From Macrotis lagotis (taxonomy: Eukaryota; Chordata; Mammalia; Peramelemorphia; Peramelidae): 64,000 nucleotides of DNA. Position 1 is the stretch's first letter; every line of letters starts with the position of its first letter. The position numbers and the translations under genes are program-made. Below the pieces are notes generated by a model. It was not told the origin of the DNA and made no database searches. It saw only the letters and a program-made list of their open reading frames with translations. The stretch covers positions 9,941,049-10,005,048 of the forward strand of contig NC_133658.1 of assembly GCF_037893015.1 (NCBI RefSeq), in the 5' to 3' direction. Of the stretch, positions 12,190 to 23,500 are shown piece by piece.

Positions 12190-13010
12190 TCATCAATTCC
12201 ATGGCACCAAGAAAAGAATCACCAAAAGGGGGGGCCTCAGTGTCCCCACCTGGCTTGGGACCCCATAGGTGACCAGTGATCCTTTCCCAGATGAAGCCAA
12301 GGCATGGGGACCTCTTTGCACCTGGAGAAGTCTCCTTCTCCTGGCACCACTGGGGCACATGATGCCCTCTCCACACATCAGCAGCAAAGTCTGTCCTTAG
12401 GGAGGTGTCTTACACAAGGTGGGAGCTGAGACCCCTGGTCCCTTCTTGGACACTCCTTCCTTTGGCTCTTGGTTGTTGCTTCTCCTGGTTCCCCACCTAT
12501 GCCTCGCTGTACGGCCTTTGGAGGATCACCAACCATCCCTTTGGCTTGAAGCAGGGCATCCATCGATTTTTTTTTTCCTTCCAGGTTCACCTGTGACAGG
12601 AGCCCTTTCTAGATTCTCCCTTGCCCTACTCCTGTCCAAAAAGATTACCTTGTGCTCAGTTCTTATAAATTCTGTCCATATTTAAAGACAAACTATCCTC
12701 TTGATTAGAATGTAAGCCCCCTGAGGGCAGGAATTAATATCTTTGTCACTGTATGGCCAGCACATAGCCCAGGTCCCTGCTGACTAGCTAACTAATGACT
12801 GCTTACTAACCAAGTACAGAGGCAGTAAACTGTACTCTGGCAGGGTCCAGCCCAGTTTGGTTGCAAAGGAGGCCTGGGCACTGTCCAAGACTTGATGGCA
12901 CCTGGAGATGCTTCCTTCTCCTGGCATCGTGGGGCACACAATGCCCCCTTCACACACTGCTACTGCAGGCCATCCTTAGGGACATGTTTTACAAGAGCTC
13001 AGAGCCGAGC
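12190..13010. repeat. Internal tandem duplication within the LPIN1 duplicate
   Basis: 12,300-12,430 and 12,885-13,015 both match LPIN1 intron sequence at 30,865-31,000 (shared cacctggaga..cttcc and gggcaca..atgcc motifs), so this intron segment is present twice in the copy. Confidence 0.7.
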
Positions 13011-13114
13011 CCCGCTCCCCCCCATCATCAAGCCTTCATTCACCCAGCACAGGGACCGGGTACGTTCTCTCTAGATTTCTCTAACTCGTTCTGGCTCTTT
13101 TCTCTCTATATCTT

Positions 13115-13226
13115 TCTCTGGCTCTGGCTCTGGCTCTGGCTCTCTATGTCTGTCTGTCTGTCTGTCTCTGACTTTGTGTCTCTATTTTTCTGTCTCTGTC
13201 ACACACACACACACACACACACACCC
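13115..13226. repeat. Compound microsatellite (TCTGGC)n (TCTG)n (CA)n
   Basis: Three adjacent simple repeats inside the duplicate, at the junction where parental exons 9-11 are missing. Confidence 0.9.
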
Positions 13227-13580
13227 CAGGGACCCCAATGGCTGTATCCTATCTGAACAGTGACACCCTCCACCACCCCTGAGACGTGGTCCCTGGCCCC
13301 AGCTTCAGGGAGACGAGACCTCCCATCTAATTTTTGGAGGGGTCTCCTCTAATCCTGAGCCCCAAGGTACCACCTTTCCCCTTGGGGTCCCTCCTCCACA
13401 GCACACCTGACCTTGGGGGGGGGGGTGGACTGGCCTCCCCTGCCTCCCACAGTCAATCAGACTCACACCCCCCACCAGCGGCGGGCCCCCAGCAGAGTGG
13501 GCCTGGGTCCTGCCCAGGTTGGCAGGGACAGCTCCCAGAGGGCACGCCCGCCCCCAGCCCCGCAGCCCCCCCAGGCTCCC

Positions 13581-13701
13581 CAGTGCTGCTCTCCCCCGGA
13601 GAGCCAGGGGCTGTCCGAGGCGCTGCCCACCGACGGAGGGCTCGGGCTGGTCAGGCAGGGCGCCCTCCCTGCCGCCTCTGGTCCGGTCGCTCCCGTCACC
13701 A
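13581..13701 (-). pseudogene. Pseudo-exon copy of LPIN1 coding exon 8
   Basis: The acceptor side is preserved (CCCAG|TGGTGA), but the exon has shrunk from 191 to about 121 bp through internal deletions around the SGVES and ISLCGG coding sequence. The donor GT has become GG. Confidence 0.85.
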
Positions 13702-14216
13702 CTGGGTGGGGGTGATGGGGGGGCGTTGGCATCGTCATCTCTGCTCTGCTTGTGGGGGAGGACAGCCCCCTGCCCAGCTCTGGACCCCAGGCCCTCCCGT
13801 CCTGGAGGAGGCCTTGCGGCTCAGCCTCAGGCTCCCCATCTGGAAGGACCCAAACTTTGGGGAGCTAGGATTCTTTTCCAGGGGAATCAGAGGATCTAGG
13901 TTCCGATCAGCAGCATGGGCTTCTCGGCCACCTGCGTGACTCATCTCTGAGGACCTCACCATTCTCATTTCTGACAGAGGGGCTTGCCCTTGCCCCGGGG
14001 TCCCTTCCAGACCTAGGTCTGCGATCCCAGGAAGCCCTGCCTTTTTTAAATTGTGTGCATTGATCACAGTGTTTCTGAAAAATAGCAAGGAGTGGTCTTA
14101 CAGAGCGGGGAGTTCCCTGATTACAGAGAAACCGTCCAGCCCCTCACCCAGCCCTCAGAACGCCTGAGTGGGCCAGCCTAGGGTAAAATGCCCAAGAGGG
14201 CCCAAAGGGGCCTGAC

Positions 14217-14310
14217 TTTGGGGGGAAATTAAGGGCAATGACTGTGGGATCCTTATCAGGCAGGTCATCCAGACAGACATCATCAGCTCCAAAGGGCCTG
14301 TTTCATGGAT
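14217..14310 (-). pseudogene. Pseudo-exon copy of LPIN1 coding exon 7
   Basis: Same length as the parent (94 bp), with the [10 protein letters not shown] region still recognisable. AGG of the parent became TGA (14,303-14,305) in the ancestral frame, a premature stop. The acceptor AG and donor GT dinucleotides survive. Confidence 0.9.
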
Positions 14311-14713
14311 CTGAAGACACAAGGTCAAGGTTGGGGAGTCCCTGCAAGGTAAGAGCAGCCCTAGAAGCTCCTAGAAGTGCCTTCAAGTCTGGGGTGGCCC
14401 ATACAGGGTTTAATTTCATTGGGACGATGATCTCAGTAGTGGTTGCAACATATTCTTTGTTGTTTCGTTTGCTGCAATGTTTGAGACTTGCTATTCGCAT
14501 GGGATATGAGTTTTAGCTAGGCTGTTGAGATGGTCTAAGTCCGCAAGGTCAGAAGCGGAAGGAGCAGCTTCACATCCAACATGGCAGAAAGTTCATAAAT
14601 CAGCTCCCACCACAAAGGGCTTATTGGAAGAACTGAGTTGTTGTACCTAGATATGCTTAGTTCTATTGGGTCCACTTATGATAGGATCTATGATTTCTCC
14701 TAATTTGTAAAGA

Positions 14714-14905
14714 AGTCTAAATTAGGGACGGCTGGGCAGCACAGTGGATAGAGCACCGGCCCTAGAGTCAGGAGTCCCTGAGTTCAAATCCAGCCTCAGA
14801 CACTTAATGATGACCTAGCTGTGTGGCCTTGGGCAAGTCACTGAACCCCATTGCCTTGCAAAAAGCTAAAAAAAAATAAAAAATGAAAATAAGCAGTCTA
14901 AATTA
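14714..14905 (+). repeat. Young SINE with target-site duplication, beside an L1 3' end
   Basis: SINE body 14,725-14,894, flanked by agtctaaatta at 14,714-14,724 and 14,895-14,905. The L1 3' end follows directly. Confidence 0.92.
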
Positions 14906-15345
14906 ATCTCTGACTGAGTGAGGGGAGCAGAACCAAGAGAACAATGTCCACATTAGTAACAACTTTGTGAGTTGATCCACCTTGATGGATGTGGCTCCTC
15001 TCAGAAGTTCAGAGATCAAGGCCAATTCTGAGAGACCTGCTTTGGACAAGGTCATCCACATCCAGAGGGGAAAAAAACCCCATAGTATCTGAATGCATGC
15101 TAGGATCACTTTTTTCAAACTCCTATGTTTCTCCTTCCTCATTCTTGGTTTTCTTTTCCCTTAGTTCTCATTCCTCTTACACAAAATGACCAAGATATAA
15201 ATGTGCATGGACAAATTTCACCAGACTGCCATGAGGAGGGGGGAGCCATGGGAGGGGGGACAGAAAAATGTGTAACTCATTACATTTGCAAATGGCTCGA
15301 TGGATGCTGAAAAGCTATCACAGCATGTAATTGGAAAAGCCAAAT
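14906..15345 (+). repeat. L1 3' end fragment, plus orientation
   Basis: Runs from gagcagaaccaagagaacaa through ccacatccagagg and a poly-G stretch to catgtaattggaaaa, the recognisable end of marsupial L1. Confidence 0.65.
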
Positions 15346-15664
15346 CTCAATGAGCAAATCAATCAAATCATGTCTGATTAGGGTGGAGTTTTGTTCCATG
15401 ATCCTGCAAATATGCTTCTGTTTCCTCGTATTATGAAGGTTGGTAAGCTGTTGCAACAGATATGTGTAGGGAAAGCAGGGTCTCTTTGATTAGGTTATGA
15501 ACTGAATTGAAAGAAGAAAAGGGGTAAAAAGAAAAAATTGAAGAATGTTATTTATGTTATCAACCAGTTGTTTTCACAGAGTTGGATGTGCATCACCTGG
15601 GGAAATGGCTTCACCCAGCGCGACGTCCCCTTGTTTTCAGTAAACTAGCTCTGCTCCCTTCACT

Positions 15665-15910
15665 CGCTTCACTTACGTCCTGCACCTTTGCCGTATTATC
15701 CAAGTAGTTTTTGAGTAGATTCTCTAGAATTTTCTAAGTATACCCTCATATCATCTGCAAAGACAGTTTTGCTTCCTCATTGACTGTTCCAGTTTTTTCT
15801 TCTTTCATTGTTAAAGCTAACATTTCTAGTAGAGTATTAAATAAGAGCAGCGATAACTTTTAATGTAGTCAAAATTACTCACCCCTGATTTTAGTGGGGA
15901 AGCTGCTAGC
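15665..15910 (-). repeat. L1 ORF2 fragment, minus orientation
   Basis: Motifs tttttgagtagattctct, atatcatctgcaaagac and ttttgcttcctcattg match the reverse complement of the L1 reverse-transcriptase coding region. Confidence 0.7.
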
Positions 15911-15939
15911 TTGCCTCCCTTGCCTATACTGCTTATTGA

Positions 15940-16360
15940 AGGAAAACCACCACCATCTGACATTCAAGCACCATTTGAGATCCGCACTCCAGTCCCCCCA
16001 CACTCACCCTTGTGGATGGATGCAAATTTCATCATCTCGTGTTCTTTGATATGGTGATAAAATGATTTCCAGGTCCATGAAGTGTTTTTCTGCTCCAGGA
16101 AATTAATATTTCAGAAAAGTGCAAAAAGAAGAGTCTTTGGGGATAAAATTATTTGTCCAACTTTTTCAAAGACTATTCTAGGTACGTAAACTAATTGTAT
16201 AGAAGGTCTTTTTTTTTTTTTTCATTCTCTTAGCTGACAATAATTCTTTAGAACTTTAACTTTAGAACCTTAACGCAGGTCAACCTACCTCTGACTGTTA
16301 AGATTTACTTTAACCAAGAGACCAACAGTTTAAGAGACTTAGAAACTATATTTTCAACTG
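15940..16360. repeat. Direct repeat F, right copy (about 420 bp)
   Basis: Partner of 4,137-4,560. Moderately diverged with small indels, so not recent. No counterpart was noticed inside LPIN1. Confidence 0.8.
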
Positions 16361-17674
16361 GGTAAAGTAAGACAATGGACTGTTCACTTCTGCCAAATAC
16401 GTATTCATTCATAGTGGATAGGGTTCTGGACTTGCAGTCAGGAAAATCTGATTTCAAATCCTACCTTTCCGACCTGGATGACCCACAAAGGCCTGTTCTT
16501 TCATCCGTTTCGCCCTCCCCGTGCCCATCCAGTAATAGTCCTCTTGCCTCTTTTACCTGAGGAACGTATCCTGGGTTGTCCAAGAGGAGAGGGCCAAGGG
16601 TTAGCTAGAAATGTGGAAAAAAATTTTCATTGTAGAAAACCAACCCTTTATGAATGTTAAGAATTTTCCTAACTGGGGGCTCTGAGCTACTCCGGTTGTA
16701 GGGATCTGCTAGAAACTCCATAAAAGCACAGAGGAAGGCACCAAGTTTGATCCAACCCATCCAGTATTGCCTGCAGGCTAACAGGGAGATAATTATCAGA
16801 GGGAGGTGGACAGGGGTGAGAGGTGAACCCCCAAACTTGAAGCCTCTCAAGTGAGAAAGGAAGTGGGGTAGTGAGATGGATGAGTCTTGATGTGACTCAA
16901 CTTCTCCTCATTCCAGGTGGGAGGAGAGAACTGATGGGACCACCTACTAACATTAAATAAGGCAGGATTTGAGCCTAGATCCTCCAAATCCAAAACCACA
17001 ACGAACAGTTGGAGAGAATGGAGGAAAGCCTATGGAGCTGATTTGAGGGCTGGGGCTGGGGCTGGGGCTGGGGCTGGGGCTGCGGCTGCTGTTTTGTCTC
17101 TGCACACTCATCACATAAGCCAATGCCTGGTTCCAAATGTGTAATATTAAATAGGATTGTGAACTGAATTAAATGTGTCTGCCCATATTTTCTGGAATCT
17201 GTTCATCCAGGAGCCCCCAGACAGAAACTTTCACATCACAGGGGCTTAATAGCCGTCTCTCAATTGGACTGGATGGTTTACAGGGTAAAGAATGTTTTTC
17301 CATACTAATGCACAAAGCACCATCAACTAAGGGCTGGAAGGAGCCATGATCAGTGCAGATAGAGGGATTGCCACCAACCAAGAAAGAACATTTCTTACAA
17401 GATTTCCCTTATAAAGTAGGCACTGAATGCTGAGAGAAGCCTTCCAGCTTTTATAATGCAAATACCAACAGAGAATAAAATCCTTAAGAATGCATAACAT
17501 TTGGGCTTAGGTTTCCTAAAGGAAAATTCCTATAGCCTGCAGAATCGAGAGCAAAGACTCCAGCCCAGGTCTTCCTGACTTCAAAAGCAGTCCTCTCACC
17601 ACCAAGCCACACCACCACCCAGAAAATCACCAAGAACCTTTCAAATGGTTGACGGACCCAACAGACTTGAATGC
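16361..17674. other. Intergenic sequence beyond the LPIN1 3' end
   Basis: No exon recognised. It contains a partial SINE-like stretch (16,405-16,470) and a (GGGGCT)n array at 17,045-17,090. Confidence 0.4.
17045..17090. repeat. (GGGGCT)n hexanucleotide array
   Basis: About seven units on the plus strand, with G4-forming potential. It lies just past the proposed LPIN1 polyadenylation signal. Confidence 0.9.
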
Positions 17675-17698
17675 CAACAGCTTCCTCCATCAGTCTTA

Positions 17699-17704
17699 TT
17701 TATT
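17699..17704 (-). promoter_or_regulatory. Candidate LPIN1 polyadenylation signal AATAAA
   Basis: Reads TTTATT on the plus strand, so AATAAA on the minus strand, about 2.7 kb after the stop. Only moderately U/G-rich sequence follows. This is the best candidate in the interval, not proven. Confidence 0.45.
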
Positions 17705-19461
17705 GTAAATAAGTTTTCTGACTTTGCATCCAGCACAACAAAATGAAGTATGACAATGAATTGCCACAAATATTGGACATACATAGACCTGGGCATGGGA
17801 GGGAAAGACCCGTCTCTATGGAAGATGGCATCATTTCATGCCGATGGAATGGGTGTTGTCAACACAGATTGTTGTAGTCTTCTTCATCCACGACGATTGT
17901 TTTTGTTGACTTTGTGCTTCAGATCAGAAAATCACATTCCTTGAGGTGACGTGGAAATGCTTATCAGATCCACCATGGCGGGGCAGTGTCCTGGTTCCGC
18001 CATCTTACCTACTTCCAAGCACGGCCACGACCTGAAGCACATCCATGTGTGGCTACATGCACAAATATGGATTGTATAGATGTGTGGACATGTTACATGA
18101 GTGCCTGGGCACCTGTCTGTGACCTACATGTATGTGGAATACATGTTAAATATTGTAATACATATGCATATAATACGCACATTCTTGATTTCTACAGTAG
18201 CAATGGAACTTGAGCATTAAGTAACATTATCATTCTTTTCCTATCTTTGCCCAAGTCCTTGCCTTCCACATTAGTCTGCCATACTCATCACAGAGAGAGC
18301 CTCCTTAGTTGGCAAGGGCATCCGTGTGGACTGCCAAGTGCCAGGCCCTCAACCATCACCCTAAATGGGGGTGATACAGGTTAAATCCTGACAAAGTGAC
18401 TCTTGGGGGTAAGACTTGCAGGAGCTTCTTGCCCCCCAAGGTTGGATGGGTCATTACCCCCTTGAAATTTCTGCAATCTAGCCCATGGTCCAGATGCCTT
18501 CAAAAGGTCCAATGACCCCAGAGTGGCATGGAGAACCGGGAGTTAGGATGGAAACGCCCATCTGTATTACACAGATAAAAACACAAAGAAAGACACCTGT
18601 GCTTGACTGACCCTCCGGTTCCACGCAAACCACTGGCGGTGGGGGAAAGAAAGGAGGGATTCTTTCTGGGAGAGAAATCAGAGTGAAGGAATATCTATGG
18701 CTTTCTTTCACAGAAAGAATAAAGACTTCATCAAACCATCCCCAGGTTTCTCCCAGTCCTCAAATAGTGCAATTGAAAGAGAAAAGCTTTCTCAGCTACC
18801 CAAGTAAAACTCTCTTAAAAAAAAAAATCTCCTCAAAAATAGGAAGTTACTTCTTGTCACCAAGGTAGGCTTCCACTTCCCAAACTCTCTTCCCCGTGAG
18901 CCAGTCGGATGAATGCCGGTGTGGAGAGGAAGGGTTGCCTCCCAGCCATGATGAAAGAGTCCCAGATGGGAAACGGCATCAGATTTGGCCCAACTATTCA
19001 TCCACAGGCCCGTCCCTGAGGGGGAAGGGAAGGGTTAAGAGAAGACAAGCTGCTCTGAAATCCTAGAGGCTAGGGCTCCGTGGATGGAAAACTGGACAAT
19101 GGCTGAATAGCAATTTTCTTTTAAAAAAAATAGTAATATTATTGATGAATTCAGGATGCTTGCCAAATGACTACCAAAAGATCAAACCAGAATGTTTCTA
19201 CATGAACACAATGAGGAGGAGACTCCATGAGCACAGCTATGAAGAACCTAGTTTAACGTGCTCTTCCAGTGACTCGGAACAACATGGGCTTCCTTGAGAA
19301 AATGAATGTCACCGTCCTTTGGCATAAATTCACTTCAAGGCCATGGTTTTGGCACTGACCCTTTTCCTGTGAGAATTCTCAGTGACCCTGTGTGTAGAAC
19401 AGAAGGAGAGGAACAAAGGGAATATTGCTGATGGCCTGGAGACCTTGGCCTCAGAGGCCAC

Positions 19462-19618
19462 TGTGTGTCTCATGGCTTTGTGGGACACAGGTCCCCACTA
19501 TGGCCCTTTATGGAGCTCAGGTCCCCACTATGGCCTTTGTGGGGCATGACTCCCTCTATGGGCCTTCTGAGTCATGGGCACCCACTATGGCCTTTTGGGG
19601 CACAGGTCCCAGCCATAG
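19462..19618. repeat. Minisatellite in LPIN1 3' UTR
   Basis: Four to five imperfect units of about 33-37 bp, each carrying caggtccccactatggcc or a variant. Because it falls in the 3' UTR, it should be transcribed. Confidence 0.8.
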
Positions 19619-20417
19619 ACACATTCCAGAAAGAATCTGTGCTCCCCAGCCCAGAAGTGGGTGGTCTCCAGGGAGGGTGGAATCCCAGGGGAGGGAGAAG
19701 AAAACTAAATGGGCCAAGGGAATAGATAGTTAAGTATTCTGGAGTCAGGTTCTCTTTCACAGAGAACATGATGAACTTTTCACCAACTCCCAGGGGCAGT
19801 ACAACCATGCGAACAGAAGCCACCAAAAGTCCTCCCCAGAGAAAATCAAGCCCCATTACAGAGAACTTCCTGAAGTAAAGGCCCTTCCCAGCAACTGGGG
19901 GAGGCCTCCTTAGGAGGGTCTCTGCCCCGACGCCGCTCTTCCAAGGGGCAGAGATCTATTTTGGCTCAGAAACAAGCCACATGGCATCCATGCTGCTCTG
20001 AAATGTCCTGCCCACGCTTCACGGGCACCGTCTACTTCCGACTTTGCAGCAAAACAAAACAAATGACAACCACCACAAACCCACGCCAAGCCATCCTTTG
20101 GTGACCTGAGCCTGCGGGATGCAGACACCATCCCTGGCTGCGACAGGCTGGCCAACCATGGCCTCGGGACCACCTGGGGCCACCCTAAGAGGATCTTTTC
20201 TACACAGTGAACAAAGCAACGATCCCCCAACTCTGAAGTGACTCATAAGTGACTTAGAAATGTTGGTTCAAGGGGAAATGGGGAGGGGGAGGGAGAAATG
20301 TTTAAAACTTTTTTTTTTAGCAAATAAATACAAGGCCCCAAATTCCAGCTGAACTCTTCACCAAGCCTATCCTTTAATCGTAGCTTAGCCAGGTGTCACA
20401 CCAACATCATGCAGCCG

Positions 20418-20586
20418 TCAGAAGGTGCTAGAGGAGGCCGGATGGATTTCCTGGTTCTCAAACGGGGGTAGGGGCTCTCTCCAAAAAGTGAAGTTACTGA
20501 AAGTGTCCGAACAAGGGAAGTCTGAAGAGTGGCTTCTTTTCAGCAATGGGAAAACGTGGTCAACCACCTCACAGAGTCTCACGTAC
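20418..20586 (-). CDS. LPIN1: LPIN1 last coding exon (C-terminus and stop)
   Basis: Starts with G completing a Ser codon, then [18 protein letters not shown] through [22 protein letters not shown] and TGA at 20,418-20,420. The acceptor is GTCCAG|G. The C-terminus is about three residues longer than the human one. The same exon continues into the 3' UTR. Confidence 0.96.
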
Positions 20587-23500
20587 CTGGACAGAAAGCA
20601 GACACATGACAATGAACACGACTGAGTAATGGCAACAACAGAAGAACACACCCTCCTCTGGAGCTTTATATGTATTCTACTGGAACCCCACAACCAGACC
20701 ACCCTGGGAGGGAGTCACCCCCCCCACCCCGTTTCAGGGATAAAGAAATGCAGTCTGAGCGAGAGGCATTAAAATAAAGGAATTTCCTGGAGTCAGACAT
20801 CTAGTGATGGTCTGAGGCAGGATTTGAACTTGGGTCCAGAGACAGAAAGATGTGGAAAGAGTCCAGCCCTCCTCCCGTCAGGCTGCATCCAGGAGCATGT
20901 CCCCGCTCCCCTGGGCTTCAAGCAGCTCCCCTTAGAAAACTAATGAGATGCCCATCACCCCCATGCCGTGTTTCGGACAGGGAGCCTCTGGAGGCCAGGG
21001 TCCGGGGCTTTCATCTCTTCCTCTCTTCTCCTCTCCCCTGGACCTCCAGATGGGCAGCTCTTCTGGACGCCCCATTTTAAGGAGACCACAAGAAGGATAG
21101 TGGCAGTGAGGAGCCCATTGAAGATTCAGCAGTCCCATATTGTGAGACATTCAGAGAGAGCAGGAGGAGGAAGGCCAGAGTCAGCCGCAGATGGAAGGAT
21201 CGTGGCCCCTCAAATGGAGAGTGTCCAGTCCCTGGCCGGGCCCTGGAACCACCTTCCTTAGTAACTGCAGGGGCACTTCACACCCTTCAGGATCCAACAG
21301 GAAAAGCTCCCTGGACCCTACTGCCCCCACAGCATGTCCACACCTCACTATCCCCCAGGTGCTTCTCACTGGCTTCCTGGCCAGTGACCCCTCCTGACCA
21401 CTCCTGCCATCGGTTTTCATGTGGCCGCCTCTGACATAGCCAAAACCCTCCTCCACTGGATCCGCCTTTCTTGGAAGCCTCCAGTGTGGGGAGCTCACTA
21501 CGTGTCCACCTCGGACAGCCCTCCTGAGGAGGACATGAGATCTCCATTTGCTTCTGAGGCTGCCCACCACTGGTCCAAGTTCAGCCCGCTGGGGCCAAGC
21601 AGACCACACATCAGTCCTTCTCCCAGATCTTCCATCAGGCCTGGGTCTTCAGGTGGGCCAGTGACCCCACCCTCGGCAGAGGACTGGCCACACCCCTCGG
21701 AACGCCTCCTTGTCCTCCTCCACTGAACCAAGAGCTGCTGAGACCCTTCCCAGCACCCGCTGATATTCTCCTGGGGCCCCTTTGTCTTGCACCCACGCTC
21801 CACTCTGAAGTCATTTTAAAGGGCAGCACTGACGCCTCTAGCTTGAAGGCACCAGAATAATTTTGGGCAGGATCACCGTGCCCCGCCCCGTTCTCTTCTC
21901 CCAGAACCTCCCCGTGTCGGCAGCTGTGACCAGGGAGCCCGGGCCAGAGCAGGACTGGCAAGCGCTACTCACGAGGAGATGTTGGTCTTGGCATGTTCTT
22001 GGACTAGCTCTCCTTTGGGATTGACAGTAAATATTCGATTCAGGGTGACGCCCACTTGCTTGTAAGAGTACACGTCCTGAAGGAGGAGTTCAAGGCCAAA
22101 GAAAATCCTATTAGCCAACAGAATCAGGGGCGAGAGGCTGCCCTGCTGCCCCCCAGAAGCCTGCTGGGCACTGCCCTCCCCCACTGCCCCTTTCCTGCAC
22201 CCACCCCGCTTTCCCCACTCTGCTCCTCCGCTCCCCCAGGTCCCTCTCACTGAGATGTCCATATAGAACGATATTCTCCAGAGACCTGGATTCCAATCCT
22301 GGCCAGGAAGCTCCCGGCTCTGAGACTCCCAAAACGACCGACCGCAGTGGCTGTGTCAACCAGTCACCATGATGGTGGATACTCACAGCAGGCCGGTTCC
22401 CAAAAGCAGCATAAAAGGGTTCCGTGTTAGGAAGAAACAGGTTTTTGATGTCTGTCAAACACTGGACTTTAAATTTTTCAGGCTTCTTCTCAATGACCTC
22501 TCTGTGAAGAGAAAATCACCATGAAGCTACATCGGCTCATAAAGGGGACTCTGGTCGCCGGCTGGGAATGCGCTGGCTGATGGCTGGGCCGGGTCTGGTC
22601 TAGACAAGCTCCGCCCCACCCCCTCCCCAGAAGAACAGCCTTCCACAGACCAGATTATTCAGGAAGCATCTTTTGCACATGAGACCCCCCTCACAGAGCT
22701 TACTGTCCATGTGGAGAAGAGGAGGGAACACACCATCACGCAATATCAGGGCAGGCAGGGACCCCCACAGCCATCCATCCCTGTCTGACCTACATCCCCT
22801 TAAGTTACACACAGTGAGGGGCTCTGCAGCCTCTGATCCAAGGTTCCCAGGGACAGAGGGCTTACCACCAACTCAGTTCAATCAATAAACCCCTAAAAAG
22901 AGGCCAAAGTCCTGCCCTCGGGGAGCTTATGGTCAGTTCAAGATAGCCCCACCCCAACCTGGGTCAGCTCAGTCATCAGGGAGCTTCTGTGGAGGTGGGT
23001 TGGGAGGGGGTTATGGTCTGCAGTATGGTAAAGAAGTCAGAAATGACTGGTCTTTTCTTGGTAATTGTTTGTTGAGAGGAAGCGTAGTCCGGTGTATAAG
23101 AGAGCTGCTTCAGGGCTAGGAAGACCTGGGTTCAAGTCCTGATATATGCCTAGTGACTATGGGCTATGGGTAAATCACTCCACCTCTCAGCTATACCTGC
23201 CAGCCTCAAATGAGAATTCTCTAGATCAATGAAATGATGGGAGCAAGGTGCTCTCCCCCACAGACAACTGAAATCTAGCCTTCTATCTGGGGAAGGACAT
23301 CAAGGATGCCAAGCCCCTCACTCTACAGTTGGGAGACTGAGCACCTCTCTCTGGGTTGTGCAAGTGATCAGAGAGCCAGGACTCAAACACAGACCCTAGG
23401 AGGAGAGGCAGGAGGGCGTTGGGAGGCCAGGATTCAGCTCTAAGCCCTCACAGCTCCATCCCCCTGCCCCAGCCCCTCTCTTGCATCCCAACCCTGAAGA

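Larger units (their letters stand above)
4630..14405 (-). pseudogene. LPIN1 (partial pseudogene): Partial, decayed duplicate of LPIN1 (copy of the exon 7-13 interval)
   Basis: The sequence matches LPIN1 genomic DNA of about 29.1-36.2 kb, introns included, in the same order and strand: 4.63-5.49 kb matches 29.15-29.92; 10.85-11.76 matches 29.96-30.72; 12.2-13.0 matches 30.84-31.0 (twice); 13.23-14.40 matches 35.07-36.24. Introns are copied, so this is a DNA-level duplication, not a processed copy. Exons 9, 10 and 11 are missing, and about 5.3 kb of foreign sequence (5.5-10.8 kb) interrupts it. Dead exons carry a stop codon, lost splice sites and deletions. It lies 3' of the gene's own end and lacks the promoter, N-LIP and catalytic exons. 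Confidence 0.9.
17675..20417 (-). other. LPIN1: Probable LPIN1 3' UTR
   Basis: Sequence after the stop codon shows no further coding exon. The first canonical AATAAA on the minus strand that I see is at 17,699-17,704, giving a UTR of about 2.7 kb, similar to mammalian LPIN1. An ATTAAA only about 40 nt past the stop (20,373-20,378) could mark a short form. The UTR contains an AU-rich TATTTATTT near 20,325 and a minisatellite at about 19,462-19,618. The exact end is inferred. Confidence 0.5.
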
